A DNA stretch of 64,000 nucleotides, taken from NCBI RefSeq assembly GCF_026151205.1, contig NC_087073.1:13783837-13847836 (forward strand). The letters run 5' to 3'. The stretch comes from Bolinopsis microptera (lineage: Eukaryota; Ctenophora; Tentaculata; Lobata; Bolinopsidae). The notes under the pieces are model-generated. The model was given only the letters and a program-made list of their open reading frames with translations, ran no database searches and was not told the DNA's origin. Shown piece after piece: positions 32,963 through 45,400 of the stretch. The first letter of the stretch is position 1. Each line of letters opens with the position of its first letter. The position numbers and the translations under genes are program-made.

Positions 32963-34217
32963 ATTTATGAACTTTGTTTGAAGCTGCTGCTGGGGTTGAT
33001 GTTATTACTACATATTATTAGGAATACCCTAGGAGACATATTTAAGTGGTTGGAGATCTGGGGATTCAGTGTCTTAGAAATTTAGGTGTCTTCAGTGATT
33101 CACGATTTTCTGTGTCTTCAGTGATAGATCATCTTTTCTGATGTTCGCCCCATTCAAAACAAGAAGCAGGCTAGAATACTGTCGCTTGGTCTGGAATCAA
33201 GATTGCACTAGCTTACTTTTATGATTATTATTATTATTATTTACAATTATTAAATTTGATGGAACTGTTTACTTAAATGTATTTATTTTATTTGAAAATT
33301 CAATTAATTATTATAATATGTGACACTATTTAACACTTTTAAGAAGATTTTTTATGATGTAAAAATATATACAGCATTTCAAATATTGTGTGTAACCTGT
33401 TTTGTATTATGTTTTTTTCTTTTTTATTTCTGGGTCACGACCCTATTTTATTTAAAACCTCTATTCTATTTAAACTTTGTATAAAACTGTAGGTCTCTTA
33501 TTCTAACCGTTCACCATGACTGACCTGATGTCATTCTAAAATGGTTCTGTAGTTCTAAAAATTTAGTTAAAAATTGAGTATTTACGTAATATTTTAATAG
33601 TTACCTTCATACCCACAGTTTCATGTTACAACTCACTCTAACTCACTCTAACTCACTTCCTTAATATATGTGTTTTGAAGGGCACTCCGCACTCTATTAA
33701 CAGTTTTTTACTGATTTGAATGTCCTGCACAGCAGATTGGAGCTTTTTAAATTAATTTGTATTCTTATTGTATTACTGTGTAAATTTGATTCTAATTCTT
33801 TTTCTAATGCTACTCTCTGAATCCCTCACTGGTTCCTAGTATTGAACAGTTCAGGAACCTATAAAATTGATTTAAAATTGAATAGGTCACAATTAATAAA
33901 TATTAAGGGGGCATGGGGGTCTTCACGAAAATTTCCTGGAAGTCGACTTTTTAGTTGTTTCTATTAGATGGGAGTGATAACTATCAGCTGCTTTTGAACC
34001 CATCGATTTTGACAATCTTGGACCTGGTTTGTTGGCGATTTTTCCAGGTCCAAAATCTTAAAAATCGGATACAAAATTTGAAGACCTCCTGCCACCTCAA
34101 GTGGGATGGTACACACTTATGCCTCCAAGGGAAACAACAATATACAAATCTCCATTTCATTAGTCATAATGAATTCTTTGTATGAATGTTTTTTAATTTT
34201 CTAACATTTCATGTAGG
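32963..34217. other. Spacer between sulfotransferase and DDX56
   Basis: AT-rich, 3' UTR-like; carries a fragment of the LRAT-gene 3' UTR repeat at 33340-33435 and short ACTCACTCTA repeats at 33630-33655. The ORF at 33955-34185 shows no family features. Confidence 0.6.
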
Positions 34218-37200
34218 ATGCTGAAAGTAGAACAGTTGCTGGAGAAAGAGATGCCAGCCAAAGAGTCAGCAGACAAAGAGTTGATGGACGAAGAGTTGCC
34301 AGCCAAAGAGTTGATGGACGAAGAGTTGCCAGCCAAAGAATTGATAGACGAAGAGTTGCCAGATGAAGAGTCAGCAGACATAGAGTTGCCAGCCAAAGAG
34401 TCAGCAGACAAAGAGTTGCCGGACACAAAGTTGGCAGACAAAACCTTGGCAGACGAAGAATCGGCAGACAAAGATTTGGCTGACACTGAGTTGCCAAGCA
34501 TTATATCCATAGCAAGGAAGATAAAATCATTCAAAGATCTGAATTTAGATGATAGGTTAAATAAAGCAGTTGCAAAAGTTCACTGGCCAAAGCCAACTTT
34601 AGTTCAAGCTGCAGCAGTTCCTCTTTCAATGGAAGGAAAAGATATCATTTGCCAATCAAAAACTGGCTCTGGTAAGTTTTAACGTTCAATGAAGGAAGTG
34701 CCTACTGTACATAATAATAATCAGATACAGTAGCTTTGATAGTACTAGGTAAATAGATATAAGACATAAGTTATACTAATAGATTAACGGAGTCGCAGGG
34801 TGCTTTGAACTAGCTTTCCCCATCAGAATCCAGATCATAAAATGTTTGAAATGTAATAGATGTTGCTTTGAATGTTCCACTCATGGATGAAACGATCCAC
34901 TGATGAAATTAGATAAAGTCAAAGGAATTTGTACTTTAACTTCTAGAAAATGATGAGTCATTCACTAGAATTGCTTAATTGAGGGAATCCGGAATAATTT
35001 ATAATTTCGAATAATGACCCCACAGGCAAAACAGGAGCTTATGCATTAAGTGCGCTCCAACTTCTGTTGAAACAGCCCACACCAGTTCCTCTGTCAGTTG
35101 TAATCCTTGTTCCAACAAAGACACTTGCAACTCAAACCACTAAAGTTATCAGATCTCTTACTAAGTGGGCCTCTCTCATTTCTGTGGTAATTGTATTGAT
35201 TATATTATATATATTTATTGTTTTCGTTGCTAGATCATAATTTTGAATCCAAACTTATGTAGTGATAAATGTTTGTGCAGTCAGGATGAAGTTATATACA
35301 CAAAAGTGGGTACTGTAAGTAAGTTATATACACCAAACTTACTTACAGTACCCACTTGTAATTGTAGGTTGTACGTAACTCGGGGGGGGGGGGGGGGGGG
35401 GGGTGGGTGTCTTACTGTTTTTTTGGATAATACGTAAGACACCCACCCCTTTTGCCGCCTTTTGCGGTACTAACTGTCGAAAAATCGTGGTACTAACTGT
35501 TTTTTGGTATATAGATTAAGATACCCACCCAGAAATTGCTTTTTTTTAAAGAGCTCATTTAAACTTTAAAGGACTTCAAAACCCACTCCCAAAATTGAAA
35601 TTTGAAGTAAAATGGTTTTTTTTGGGGTTAGACACCCCCTTTAGTACCATGTACTAACTGTTTTTCTGGAAAATGGGCAGTAGACCCACCAGTTAGTACC
35701 ATGTACTAACTGTGTTTTTGGGAGAAAAAATGACCCACCCACCAACATGACGTCCGGCACTAAGTGTATGGTCCCCCCCCCCCCCCCCCCCCCCCCGTAA
35801 CTGGATATGATATCCACTTTCAACATTTCAAATTTATTGATTTTTAGGTAATTCTATTATTATCATAACAGGTAAACCTGTCACATTGCTCGAATGCAGA
35901 CTCAATGAAGACAGTACTACTACAAGACCCTCATATTTTGGTTGGTACGCCGTCTAGTGTCCTGTCTGCTGTAAAGAATGCCTCCCTCTCCCTAGCAGCC
36001 TTGTCTCTACTTATTCTTGACGAGGCTGATCTTCAGTTTTCTTATGGGTTCTCAGGAGATATATCTGAACTTAGGCAGAGCTTCCCTTCAGTTAAACAGA
36101 CCATTCTGATGTCAGCCACCATGTCTGTGGAAGTAAAGTCACTTTGTCTACATCTTAATGATCCTGTTACCCTTGATGTTACTGCTACAGGTCCTCAGGT
36201 TTGTAAGGCTTTCAGATATTTTACGTCTATTTTATATTTCCAAGGTAATAATTATACTGTAGAAAGTTCATATTTTATTCCGGACAAAAATTGGGAATGT
36301 TTCATAAAATCTGAGCTGGTTAAGTTTTGTTATAAAATATGATTGACAGGAGAACAAGTTGGACCAGTACGCAATAAAGTGTAATAATGATGATAAGTTT
36401 CTGCTGCTGTACACCCTTCTTAAACTCAACCTTATCAGAGGAAAATCCATTATATTTGTCTCAGATACAAACAGGTTCGTTACTGATCACTTATGTTATA
36501 AACAAATAAATTGACAAAAAGCTTATTTCAAAAAGCTTATTGATTGAATGAAAATAAATGCAGAATACATACAAAGTTGTACCTGACTGGATTGTGCCCT
36601 TCAAGGCTTAACAGTAATCTCTAACAGGTGCTATCAAGTGAAGCTATTCCTGGAGCAGTTTTCAATATCGTCCTGTGTTCTGAACTTTGAACTGCCGGCC
36701 AACTGTTTAGCTCACGCTGTGGATCAATTCAATCGGGGTAATTTTTATTTACTATAGAGGGTATTTATCGTTCATCTACATTAAAACACCCGTTGTCGAT
36801 GATGATTTTTTTTCTCGTTTTTAAAACATATAGTAACTTTCTTAGACATTAAGAAACATGGTGCTCAGATTTATTTTTGTGAAAGTGTAGCGCTGGAAAT
36901 TTAATACCTACAATCCGTTGACAAAATTTTGTTTACAGATTACTTTCATAATATAAACCTTTTTTTACGCAGGTATTTACGATACGATAGTAACAAGTGA
37001 TGATGCACAGAACAAAGACCAAAATGTTGCTCGTGGCATAGATTTTCAGTGCGTAGACAACGTGATAAACTTTGATTTTCCTCCAACTCCCGAGCAGTAT
37101 GTGCATCGTGTTGGGAGAACAGCTCGAGCATTTAACACTGGAACAAGCTTAACTTTCTTAACACCCCAAAATTCTGGGAAGTTTGAGGAACTGAAAAAGT

Positions 37201-37652
37201 TTTTAAAGAAAAGTTCAGACCAAAATGAAGAGTTTAAGCCTTACAATTTTAACATGACGTCAATTGAAGGGTTCAGATATCGATGTAAAGACGCTTACAG
37301 CGCTGTCACAAAGTTTGGTATCCAGGAGACAAGACGTAAGGAAATTAAACATGAAATAATGAACTCAGAGAAGCTGAAGACGTTCTTTACAGAGAACCCC
37401 AAAGATTTGGAGGTTTTGAGGCATGACAAAGTGTTGAAGCCTCGTGAAGTCAAGGAGCATCTCTCAACAGTTCCCGATTATCTGGTACCTTCTGCTTTAA
37501 AAGGAAGTATCAGACAGAATAAAAGCAAGAAGAAGAGGGAAGTCGACTTTAGTAATAAGAAAAGGATCGGAAATTATAAAGGTCAGGCTTCAAAAAGGAA
37601 AGCTGATCCCTTGAAATCTTTTAAGTATAAGAAGGGCAAGGATGCTGAATAG
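34218..37652 (+). CDS. DDX56: DEAD-box RNA helicase DDX56 (yeast Dbp9) orthologue
   Basis: Exons 34218-34671, 35026-35186, 35872-36198, 36350-36474, 36628-36737 and 36973-37652 join in phase to 618 residues (human about 547). The extra length is an acidic N-terminal repeat (residues about 10-95, variants of [10 protein letters not shown]). Then Q motif ([20 protein letters not shown]), Walker A SKTGSGKTGAY split by intron 1, [29 protein letters not shown] (LMSATM), RGIDF, and motif [11 protein letters not shown]. The tail ..[16 protein letters not shown].., [20 protein letters not shown] and [10 protein letters not shown] is specific to DDX56/Dbp9, which work in the nucleolus on large-ribosomal-subunit assembly; the Lys-rich end fits. 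The acceptor TTTCATGTAG lies one base before the ATG. Intron 2 hosts a G/C-capped transposon. Confidence 0.95.
35306..35357. repeat. Perfect 20-bp-arm hairpin
   Basis: AAGTGGGTACTGTAAGTAAG, a 14-base loop containing TTATATACACC, then its reverse complement. It lies in intron 2 of DDX56 beside the transposon at 35382. Confidence 0.8.
35382..35796. mobile_element. MITE capped by poly-G and poly-C runs (full copy)
   Basis: About 20 G then TGGGTGTCTTAC, 340 bp of shared interior, and about 24 C at the other end. Flanks GTAACTC (left) and GTAACTG (right) look like a target duplication of about 6 bp. Same family as 2400-3455. Interior repeats GGTACTAACTG/AGTACCATGTACTAACTG several times. Confidence 0.8.
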
Positions 37653-37764
37653 ATTTTTAAACGCTTCATGGGATTTATTTTTTATTTTAGAGTAGGTAAG
37701 AATGCTTTTCAGTTTTCAGTATCTACCATGATGCAAACCAGGTTTTTATTGTTCATCACTTTTA

Positions 37765-38154
37765 TGAGTTTAGATTGAAATTGGCTAATCTCCTCTGAAT
37801 TGAATACAAATAACACACGTTATTGCCGACGTTTCGCCCCCATGGCTTCTTCAAGGCGGAACAAAAACTTTGTTACATAGTGACCTCAAATTATTTGTTA
37901 TATAGTAGTGTTGAAAGTATTAAAACTTTCAAAACTTTTTAATACTTTCAACACTACTATATAACAAATAATTTGAGGTCACTATGTAACAAAGTTTTTG
38001 TTCCGCCTTGAAGAAGCCATGGGGGCGAAACGTCGGCAATAACGTGTGTTATTTGTATTCAATTCAGAGGAGATTAGCCAATTTCAATCTAAACTCATAA
38101 TGATAGACCCTCTGACAAGGGCAAAGCGTCATATATACGCTACAAACTCAATCA
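37765..38154. mobile_element. Foldback retroelement-like insertion with 14-bp target duplication
   Basis: 37762-37926 and 37932-38100 are near-perfect inverted copies; 38101-38154 is a unique tail. The insertion is bracketed by GTTCATCACTTTTA at 37751-37764 and 38156-38169. Each arm carries GCCTTGAAGAAGCCATGGGG followed by GCGAAACGTCGGC, close to the hammerhead-like motif found in Penelope-like elements. A related but diverged stretch is at 58550-58610. Confidence 0.75.
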
Positions 38155-38529
38155 AGTTCATCACTTTTACTGACTAATTTATTAAAACTCCTTGATGAAT
38201 GTTGTATTCTTATCATAACATGTTACAGTTGAAGTTTCAAGTTTTACTGTCCTCACTCTTTCTGTGTCATTTTCAGTTTTAAGGTTTTAATGATCTCATA
38301 CATGCAAAATGCAAATTTAATGCGGTGAACATAAACGGTGATAGCAAATTCGAGTTTCCGTTATTATCGATACGGTTTATAATTTTATATATAATACGGT
38401 ATCTTATTTATCAAAGATTAGTTAAAACTATACAAATTTGCTTTAATTGGCCTTGGGTCGATTAAATGATATACCTAATTGTCATTACTCATTAGGCATA
38501 TACATTATACATAGTCATTAGTTATTGAT

Positions 38530-41500
38530 ATGATTGTAAACGATAACTTTTTCAGTATGGAGAAGAATTATGAGAGTAACGGACTCGGCCTAGTCAATAA
38601 TAGTGAGTGCTCTGTGATGAACAACATTGTAGGGTACGCAAAATCATCATCGTCGTCTGATGGAAATGAAGAAATTGAGGATGTAAAGGAAGAAGTAGTT
38701 GATCAAGTTAATGGGCAGAAAGAAGTAGTTTATCATGTTGGTGAGCATGAAGAGATTAATCTTCATGTTGATGAGCAAGAAGAAGTTGGTGATCATGTTG
38801 ATGAGCATGAAGATATTAGTGATCATGTTGATGAGCAAGAGGAAATTGTTCACCATGTTGATGAGCGGAAAGAGATTAGTGACCAAGAAGATAATCTCGT
38901 CAGTACAGCTGATGATATTGCGGAGAACGAAGACCTAGATCTACCAGCGTTGAAGAGACGACCAAAGCGGACCATCAGGCCTGTACAAGACAAAAGTAAG
39001 GTTGTTAAATTCGTTGACAGTGATGATAGTTCTGAAGATGATGAGGATCGAGATTGGAATGCTGAAGGAGAAGAACAGAAGAATGCAGTAGGAGGAGGGG
39101 AAAGCAATGATAGTGATATTGACAGTGAAGCTGAAGGAAGTGGTGATGAAAGTAACACTGAGGATGAACCACATGAGGATGATGATGGAGTGACAAACCA
39201 GGGTAATGATATTGGGATGAAGAGTCAGGAAGAAGAAGAGGAGAAAGCTGAACCAATTAAGATTACTAAGGATGAAATGCCTTTTTTGTTCATTCCAAGA
39301 GGAGCAGGAAAAAGACAAATCAAAGTCATCCAGTATAAAAATGAGATTTCAGAAAAAGCAAAAGATATGTCTAGTGGATCAAGTTCGGAGGATGAAGAAT
39401 GGCAAGCTAAACAAGAGGATATCACAGAACAGATCAGCCAAGAAGAAGGCGAAGAAGACGTAGATTTGAGCAATGTTCCACTGATCAAAGAAAGTGAGAT
39501 AAACCAGAACAAATCAAAGCCCAAAAAACCAAAAGAGACAACTCAAAAGTCTTCGACTCTCTCTCACTCGGAAGCTCTTGAAATCAGCATCTGCTGTGTA
39601 TGTTTAACCGGAACAGAGGAAGATAACATACTGGAATGTGACAAGTGTGGTATAACAGTCCACGAGGGGTGCTACGGTGCTCCCCCAACTGATCCTGAAA
39701 ATGACGAGCTGGACATGACTTGGTTCTGTGAGCCCTGTGTGGCTGATGCTAGTCACGAATGTGAACTGTGCCCTAACAAAGAAGGTGTTATGAAATGTAC
39801 TGATTCTGGTAAATGGGCTCATATGGTGTGTGCTTTGTACTCTGAAGGTATAGGCTTTGGGGATACTACTCTGTTGGAACCTATTATCACAACGGATATC
39901 CCACCCTCTAAATTTGGTTACAAAAAATGTGATTTGTGTGAAGATGAGCGGTTTGCTTATTCTGGACTTGTTGTCGAATGTGATGCTGGATTATGCAAGT
40001 CAAATTTTCACATAACATGTGCCCAGAAATTGGGCTATTTGATGGAAAATACCAACGAGGATGTTAAAACTAATCCCTTCTTTACTCACTGCAAAGTTCA
40101 TGTTGACAAAGACCTTGCTAGACCTAAAAAGAAAGCTTACAGATTGTTGATGGAGCATTTGAACGCAGCATCAAATGATCAGCTTGACGAGCAGTCAAGT
40201 CAAATACTCGAGCAAAAAAGAAGAGAATATCTAGTGAGTAGAAAAGGAACAATCGTACCAGCCATCATGACTGAGAGACATCCTCGAGCCCTTTTTGGAT
40301 CAGTTTCTGCTTTTTCAAAACTAACTAAGAAAGCTGAACTGTTTGGTCTGAACACTCATGTCACAATTGTTGAGGATAATGATTATTCTGACAAACCTAT
40401 TAAACTGATAAAGCCAGACATATCTAGCGGATTTGCTAAGCAATATGAGACAAGGCAGAAACAGCTGAGGGAAACAGCTGCTAGGTCAAACTACCATTAC
40501 AAGAATCTAATGAATCTGAGGGAAGAAGAGCAGAAGCTGCAAGCTGAGATTCATGATCTGCAGATGCAGGTGCCTAAAATATCTAAGAAGTATGAAAAGA
40601 TTCGTAAGCAAGCTGTTGCAATCTGGAAATTCTTATCTTTAGTTGAGCCTACTGAGTATGACATCCCTGATAGTTTAATGCAAAAGCAGAACATTCGAAT
40701 CAAAGCAAACGTCATCAAGAAAAAGATGGGTCTGAAGTTTTGCCACACCTGTAAACATGGCCAAGCCCCAGAGACCATGGTGGATTGTGACGAGTGTCAC
40801 AATTGGTTCCACTTTGGTTGTCTTGATCCTCCTCTTACCAGGAACCCCAAAGTTAGCAAGAGATGGGCTTGGTTTTGTACAGACTGCACTAATTCTAAAG
40901 TTGGAAGTACAGGTGATGCTGTAAGTGAAAAGGAAAACAGAAAAAGTAACACAGCTACAGTGAAGGATAAAGATAAGAATGGGGTGGAGGTAAAATCGAC
41001 TAAATATGGTAGGTCCGTGAAGAAACCTGATCACTTTAAAAGCGATCAGGTTGCTAAAGAGAAGCCCCAACCAGTGACATCACACGAATCTCCCAAGAAA
41101 CAAGTAGTGGAAAGTGTTGTCGCTATCGACTCTTTTCGTAAATCTCATGAAACGCATTGTAGCACATGCTCAAAACAGGATTGCTCTCAGAAATTGTTCT
41201 GCGATTTCTGTAAAAAGCACTTTCATTTGCATTGTACAAGTGGAACCTACGAATCTGGCAGTTTTGTTTGTGAGAATTGTGAAGCTTTGACCGCTACAGT
41301 CCCAGCTTTAGAAAATAAAACCATAGAAGTTCCTGCTAAAATGTCAGAAACCGAAACCCCGAAATCACAGAGCCAAAAACGCAAGAATATTTTCGAACTT
41401 CAGTACGATTTGATGCAGCAGAAAAAGCGCAAAGAAGCAACGGAACCAAAGTTAGACCAATCCAAAGAAGCTGATCTGAATGTTTCAGCTGACAGATCAG

Positions 41501-41934
41501 ATACAACCCTTAAAAACTTAGACACAGACGATGAGATAACAGATCGTGATATCGTAGAAGAACAACTCACTCAAGAAGACCCAGTTGTTTCACCACCTGC
41601 CCCCGCTAAACCTTCGTTATTCTCGAATATTCTCAAAGGTATTCAGCAAGCAGTTGCTAAAGTTCCAGAGGATTCCAAAGTTAAGCTTGGGATGAGTCCT
41701 GTAAAATCAGTGAAGATAGTTCAGGACAGCCCAGAGATTGATAGCGAGAAGGTGGTTTCAGTTAATGTTGAAATTAGTGAAAGTGACTCACATCAAACCG
41801 TGTTGACTATTCTGCCGACAGATTTTTCAAACAGTGACTGTGTCAGCTCTATGAGTTTAAGTAAGCCCGCTATTGTAAGTCAAAAACAGCAGTCTGATTC
41901 AGAGGGAAGCTTGCCAGATGTTTTTAGCGATTGA
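38530..41934 (+). CDS. PHF14: PHD finger protein 14 (PHF14) orthologue, single exon
   Basis: 1134 residues from the first ATG; the second ATG (38557, residue 10) directly follows a 3' acceptor (AACTTTTTCAGT), so the natural protein probably starts there (1125 aa). Order: acidic N-terminus with a 10-residue repeat (H V D E . E E I . D, residues about 60-115); Ser/Asp/Glu-rich stretch; PZP module (PHD-zinc knuckle-extended PHD) at about 353-515, beginning SICCVCLTGTEEDNILECDK; coiled coil about 660-700 (EEEQKLQAEIHDLQMQVPKI); third PHD at about 734-787 (FCHTCKHG...CDECHNWFHFGC); and a final PHD-like finger at about 876-920. PHF14 binds the histone H3 tail and represses transcription in the nucleus. 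Human PHF14 has many introns; the absence of any here is unusual. Next gene starts 497 bp downstream. Confidence 0.95.
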   Translation: MIVNDNFFSMEKNYESNGLGLVNNSECSVMNNIVGYAKSSSSSDGNEEIEDVKEEVVDQVNGQKEVVYHVGEHEEINLHVDEQEEVGDHVDEHEDISDHVDEQEEIVHHVDERKEISDQEDNLVSTADDIAENEDLDLPALKRRPKRTIRPVQDKSKVVKFVDSDDSSEDDEDRDWNAEGEEQKNAVGGGESNDSDIDSEAEGSGDESNTEDEPHEDDDGVTNQGNDIGMKSQEEEEEKAEPIKITKDEMPFLFIPRGAGKRQIKVIQYKNEISEKAKDMSSGSSSEDEEWQAKQEDITEQISQEEGEEDVDLSNVPLIKESEINQNKSKPKKPKETTQKSSTLSHSEALEISICCVCLTGTEEDNILECDKCGITVHEGCYGAPPTDPENDELDMTWFCEPCVADASHECELCPNKEGVMKCTDSGKWAHMVCALYSEGIGFGDTTLLEPIITTDIPPSKFGYKKCDLCEDERFAYSGLVVECDAGLCKSNFHITCAQKLGYLMENTNEDVKTNPFFTHCKVHVDKDLARPKKKAYRLLMEHLNAASNDQLDEQSSQILEQKRREYLVSRKGTIVPAIMTERHPRALFGSVSAFSKLTKKAELFGLNTHVTIVEDNDYSDKPIKLIKPDISSGFAKQYETRQKQLRETAARSNYHYKNLMNLREEEQKLQAEIHDLQMQVPKISKKYEKIRKQAVAIWKFLSLVEPTEYDIPDSLMQKQNIRIKANVIKKKMGLKFCHTCKHGQAPETMVDCDECHNWFHFGCLDPPLTRNPKVSKRWAWFCTDCTNSKVGSTGDAVSEKENRKSNTATVKDKDKNGVEVKSTKYGRSVKKPDHFKSDQVAKEKPQPVTSHESPKKQVVESVVAIDSFRKSHETHCSTCSKQDCSQKLFCDFCKKHFHLHCTSGTYESGSFVCENCEALTATVPALENKTIEVPAKMSETETPKSQSQKRKNIFELQYDLMQQKKRKEATEPKLDQSKEADLNVSADRSDTTLKNLDTDDEITDRDIVEEQLTQEDPVVSPPAPAKPSLFSNILKGIQQAVAKVPEDSKVKLGMSPVKSVKIVQDSPEIDSEKVVSVNVEISESDSHQTVLTILPTDFSNSDCVSSMSLSKPAIVSQKQQSDSEGSLPDVFSD

Positions 41935-42430
41935 AGTAGAATTTTAATTCATGATATTTTTATATTTATTGAAAATCAAATTTAAGAACTTCAGCGTTTC
42001 AGGTTATTTTACCTTTCATAACTGAAATTTTGGCCTGCGATGCAATTTATGAAAAACAAATGGTTTTCACAAAATGATGTTGTACTGACAATCAAGAAAT
42101 TAAGATCTTTCAGATTTGAAGTAATTTCAGGATCAGTTATATTTATTAAGATAATACACGAATACACGCTAGTTTTATGATTAAGTTGTTTGATTGACTT
42201 ATATTTATTGTCCAAACTATTATTTTACTACATTTCACTCATTGTAGATCAAAACTGAGAAATTTTTTCTTCTTCTTAAAATTGTAATACTCTGCAGTCA
42301 AAAGCGACTCTTTCGCTAAATAAAAAGCATCATTTCCTCCACAAATATTCAAACTTATTACATATCAAGTTATTTCTTAACTAAAATATTATACTGATAA
42401 TCAATATTTCTAAATTAGTTTTCAAAAGCG
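41935..42430. other. Short spacer PHF14-HDAC8
   Basis: 3' UTR-like AT-rich sequence with a poly(A) signal at 42319-42324, 107 bases before the HDAC8 acceptor region. Confidence 0.6.
42319..42324 (+). terminator. Poly(A) signal AATAAA for PHF14
   Basis: Canonical hexamer between PHF14 stop and HDAC8 start. Confidence 0.5.
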
Positions 42431-45400
42431 ATGGTGGTGGGCTTTATCTCATCAGAAGATTTGATTCAGCTCACATCTCTGATGCCAAAGATTAGTGGAC
42501 GAGCAGAGCTTGTTTCCCAGCTGATAGAATCTTTTCTTCTAACAGACAAAATGGAGATTGTTGAACCTAACGACATTTGTGGGTAAATCCTAGCTTATTA
42601 TAATGTAGAGTCTCTATCTCTTTTGCTTACTTAACTTATAAATATCCACACTGTTCTTCAATAATAATAAATATTAACTTTGTTTTACCATATTTCCAGG
42701 CTCCAGCTCATGGAGTTTCACTCTAAAGAGTATGTTGATACCTTGGAAAGTTACTCCCATCAATCAGAAGATGAACAGAGATTAAAACAGTTTGGGCTGG
42801 GTAAGTCAACCCTACAGAATATTCAATTTATAATTTCAACAATTAAAGGGCCTTAACTTAGTAAAGTGACTTAATTGGAGTTTTGGCCAAAATGAATCGG
42901 GGATAATTTGTTCCAAAGATCACTTTCGTTCAGAGTTTGACTGTCCACCATTTCCCAAGATGTTTAGAACGGTTTGTGCTATCGGTGGAGCTTCAATTAC
43001 TGCTGCAGACGAATTGGGGCAAGGTTATTTTAAAGTAAGTGGTTATTCTATTCGTGTGTAACGTGGTTAAATAATAGAGTTGATGAATCCAGATTTTTGG
43101 AACATTTTTGGAACATGTGCCAAAATTGTGCCAAAAGTGTGCCATGCATTTATTTGCCCTAATGAGCTCTAAATAGTGCCAAAAATAATTGTAAATGATG
43201 GATATATTTGCAAGCTAGGTCTAGGGGCCATCGAAAGTAGCATAACATTACCCAGGTTCATGGAATGAACGAAAATGAACAAAAATGAATATTGTCCTAA
43301 AAATGCTCAGAATGGTTTAAAATTGGTCGGAAAGTGTTTATATTAGTCCTAGGACCACTCAAACCAAGTTTGGGAATCACTGCATGTCTAGAACCGATGT
43401 TACCAATGTTCCAAAATGTTCCAATTTTGGCACAATAATCCTCCTGAGAATCCAGATTTTTGGAACATGGGCACATCGAAGTATTGGCTGTATTTAAGTG
43501 CTGGGAAGCCTCAATTCGGTTTTCTAAGATGGATATAGGTAAAAACTAGGCCTAAGAGCCATCAAAACTCAAATAACATTACCCAGGTTCATGGAATGAA
43601 CGAAAATGAACAAAAATGAATATTATCTTAAAAATGCTCAGAACGGTTTAAAATTGGTCGGAAAGTGTTTATATTAGTCCTAGGACCACTCAAACCAAGT
43701 TTTGGAATCACTGCATGTCTAGAACTGATGTTACCAATGTTCCAAAATGTTCCAATTTTGGCACAATAATCTTCCTGAGAATCCAGATTTTTGGAACATG
43801 GGCACATCGAAGTATTGGCTGTATTTAAGTGCTGGGAAGCCTCAATTCGGTTTTCTAAGATGGATATAGGTAAAAACTAGGCCTAAGAGCCATCAAAACT
43901 CAAATAACATTACCCAGGTTCATGGAATGAACGAAAATGAACAAAAATGAATATTGTCCTAAAAATGCTCAGAACGGTTTAAAATTGGTCGGAAAGTGTT
44001 TATATTAGTCCTAGGACCACTCAAACCAAGTTTGGGAATCACTGCATGTCTAGAACCGATGTTACCAATTTTCCAAAATGTTCCAATTTTGGCACAATAA
44101 TCCTCCTGAGAATCCAGATTTTTGGAACATGGGCACATCGAAGTATTGGCTGTATTTAAGTGCTGGGAAGCCTCAATTCGGTTTTCTAAGATGGATATAG
44201 GTAAAAACTAGGCCTAAGAGCCATCAAAACTCAAATAACATTACCCAGGTTCATGGAATGAACGAAAATGAACAAAAATGAATATTGTCCTAAAAATGCT
44301 CAGAACGGTTTAAAATTGGTCGGAAAGTGTTTATATTAGTCCTAGGACTACTCAAACCAAGTTTGGGAATCACTGCATGTCTAGAACCGATGTTACCAAT
44401 GTTCCAAAATGTTCCAATTTTGTCACAATAATCCTCCTGAGAATCCAGATTTTTGGAACATGGGCACATCGAAGTATTGGCTGTATTTAAGTGCTGGGAA
44501 GCCTCAATTCGGTTTTCTAAGATGGATATAGGTAAAAACTAGGCCTAAGAACCATCAAAACTCAAATAACATTACCCAGGTTCATGGAATGAACGAAAAT
44601 GAACAAAAATGATATTGTCCTAAAAATGCTCAGAACGGTTTAAAATTGGTCGGAAAGTGTTAATATTAGTCCTAGGACCACTCAAACCAAGTTGGGAATC
44701 ACTGCATGTCTAGAACCGATGTTACCAATGTTCCAAAATGTTCCAATTTTGGCACAATAATCCTCCTGAGAATCCAGATTTTGGAACATGGGCACGTCGA
44801 AGTATTGGCGTGTATTTAAGTGCTGGGAAGCCTCAATTCGGTTTCCTCCAAGATGAATATAGGTAAAAACTAGGCCTAAGAGCCATCAAAAGTCAAATAA
44901 TTACCATGGTTCATGGTGACGAAAAGACGAAAATGATTGGTCCTAAAATTCTCAAATTTCCAAAGTTGGTACGAAGTAGTTTATATGGTCTAGGCACTCA
45001 AACCATTGTGGATCACTGCATGTCAGACGATGTTACCAAGTTCAAAAGTCAATCATGTTAGCATACAACACTTTCGACCAATTAAACCGCATCTGAGCAA
45101 TTCCAAAGAGTTACGAAAGAGCATAAGCCAACAACAGACTATTCATTTACGTACTGTTAAAGTTCGTATTCGCACCCCTCGTAACGGTTCTGGCAGCAGC
45201 GATTCCGTAAACACGTCAGACGTACACAATGTAACCCTATATTAGATCAAATCAGTATCATTTTATACATACTCGTAATAGATTGGAAGCAAATTAAAAG
45301 AATGTGAGATTTGAATAAGGTGTATCAGGTACAGTTGCGATCTATTTGGCATGTATCCGGATGTATAGGTAAATAGTCATCACAATAGGATTATACTTAG

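Noticed and set aside
38647-39524. Minus-strand ORFs across PHF14
   Set aside because: Shadows of the acidic PHF14 N-terminus (Ser/Leu/Ile-rich antisense).
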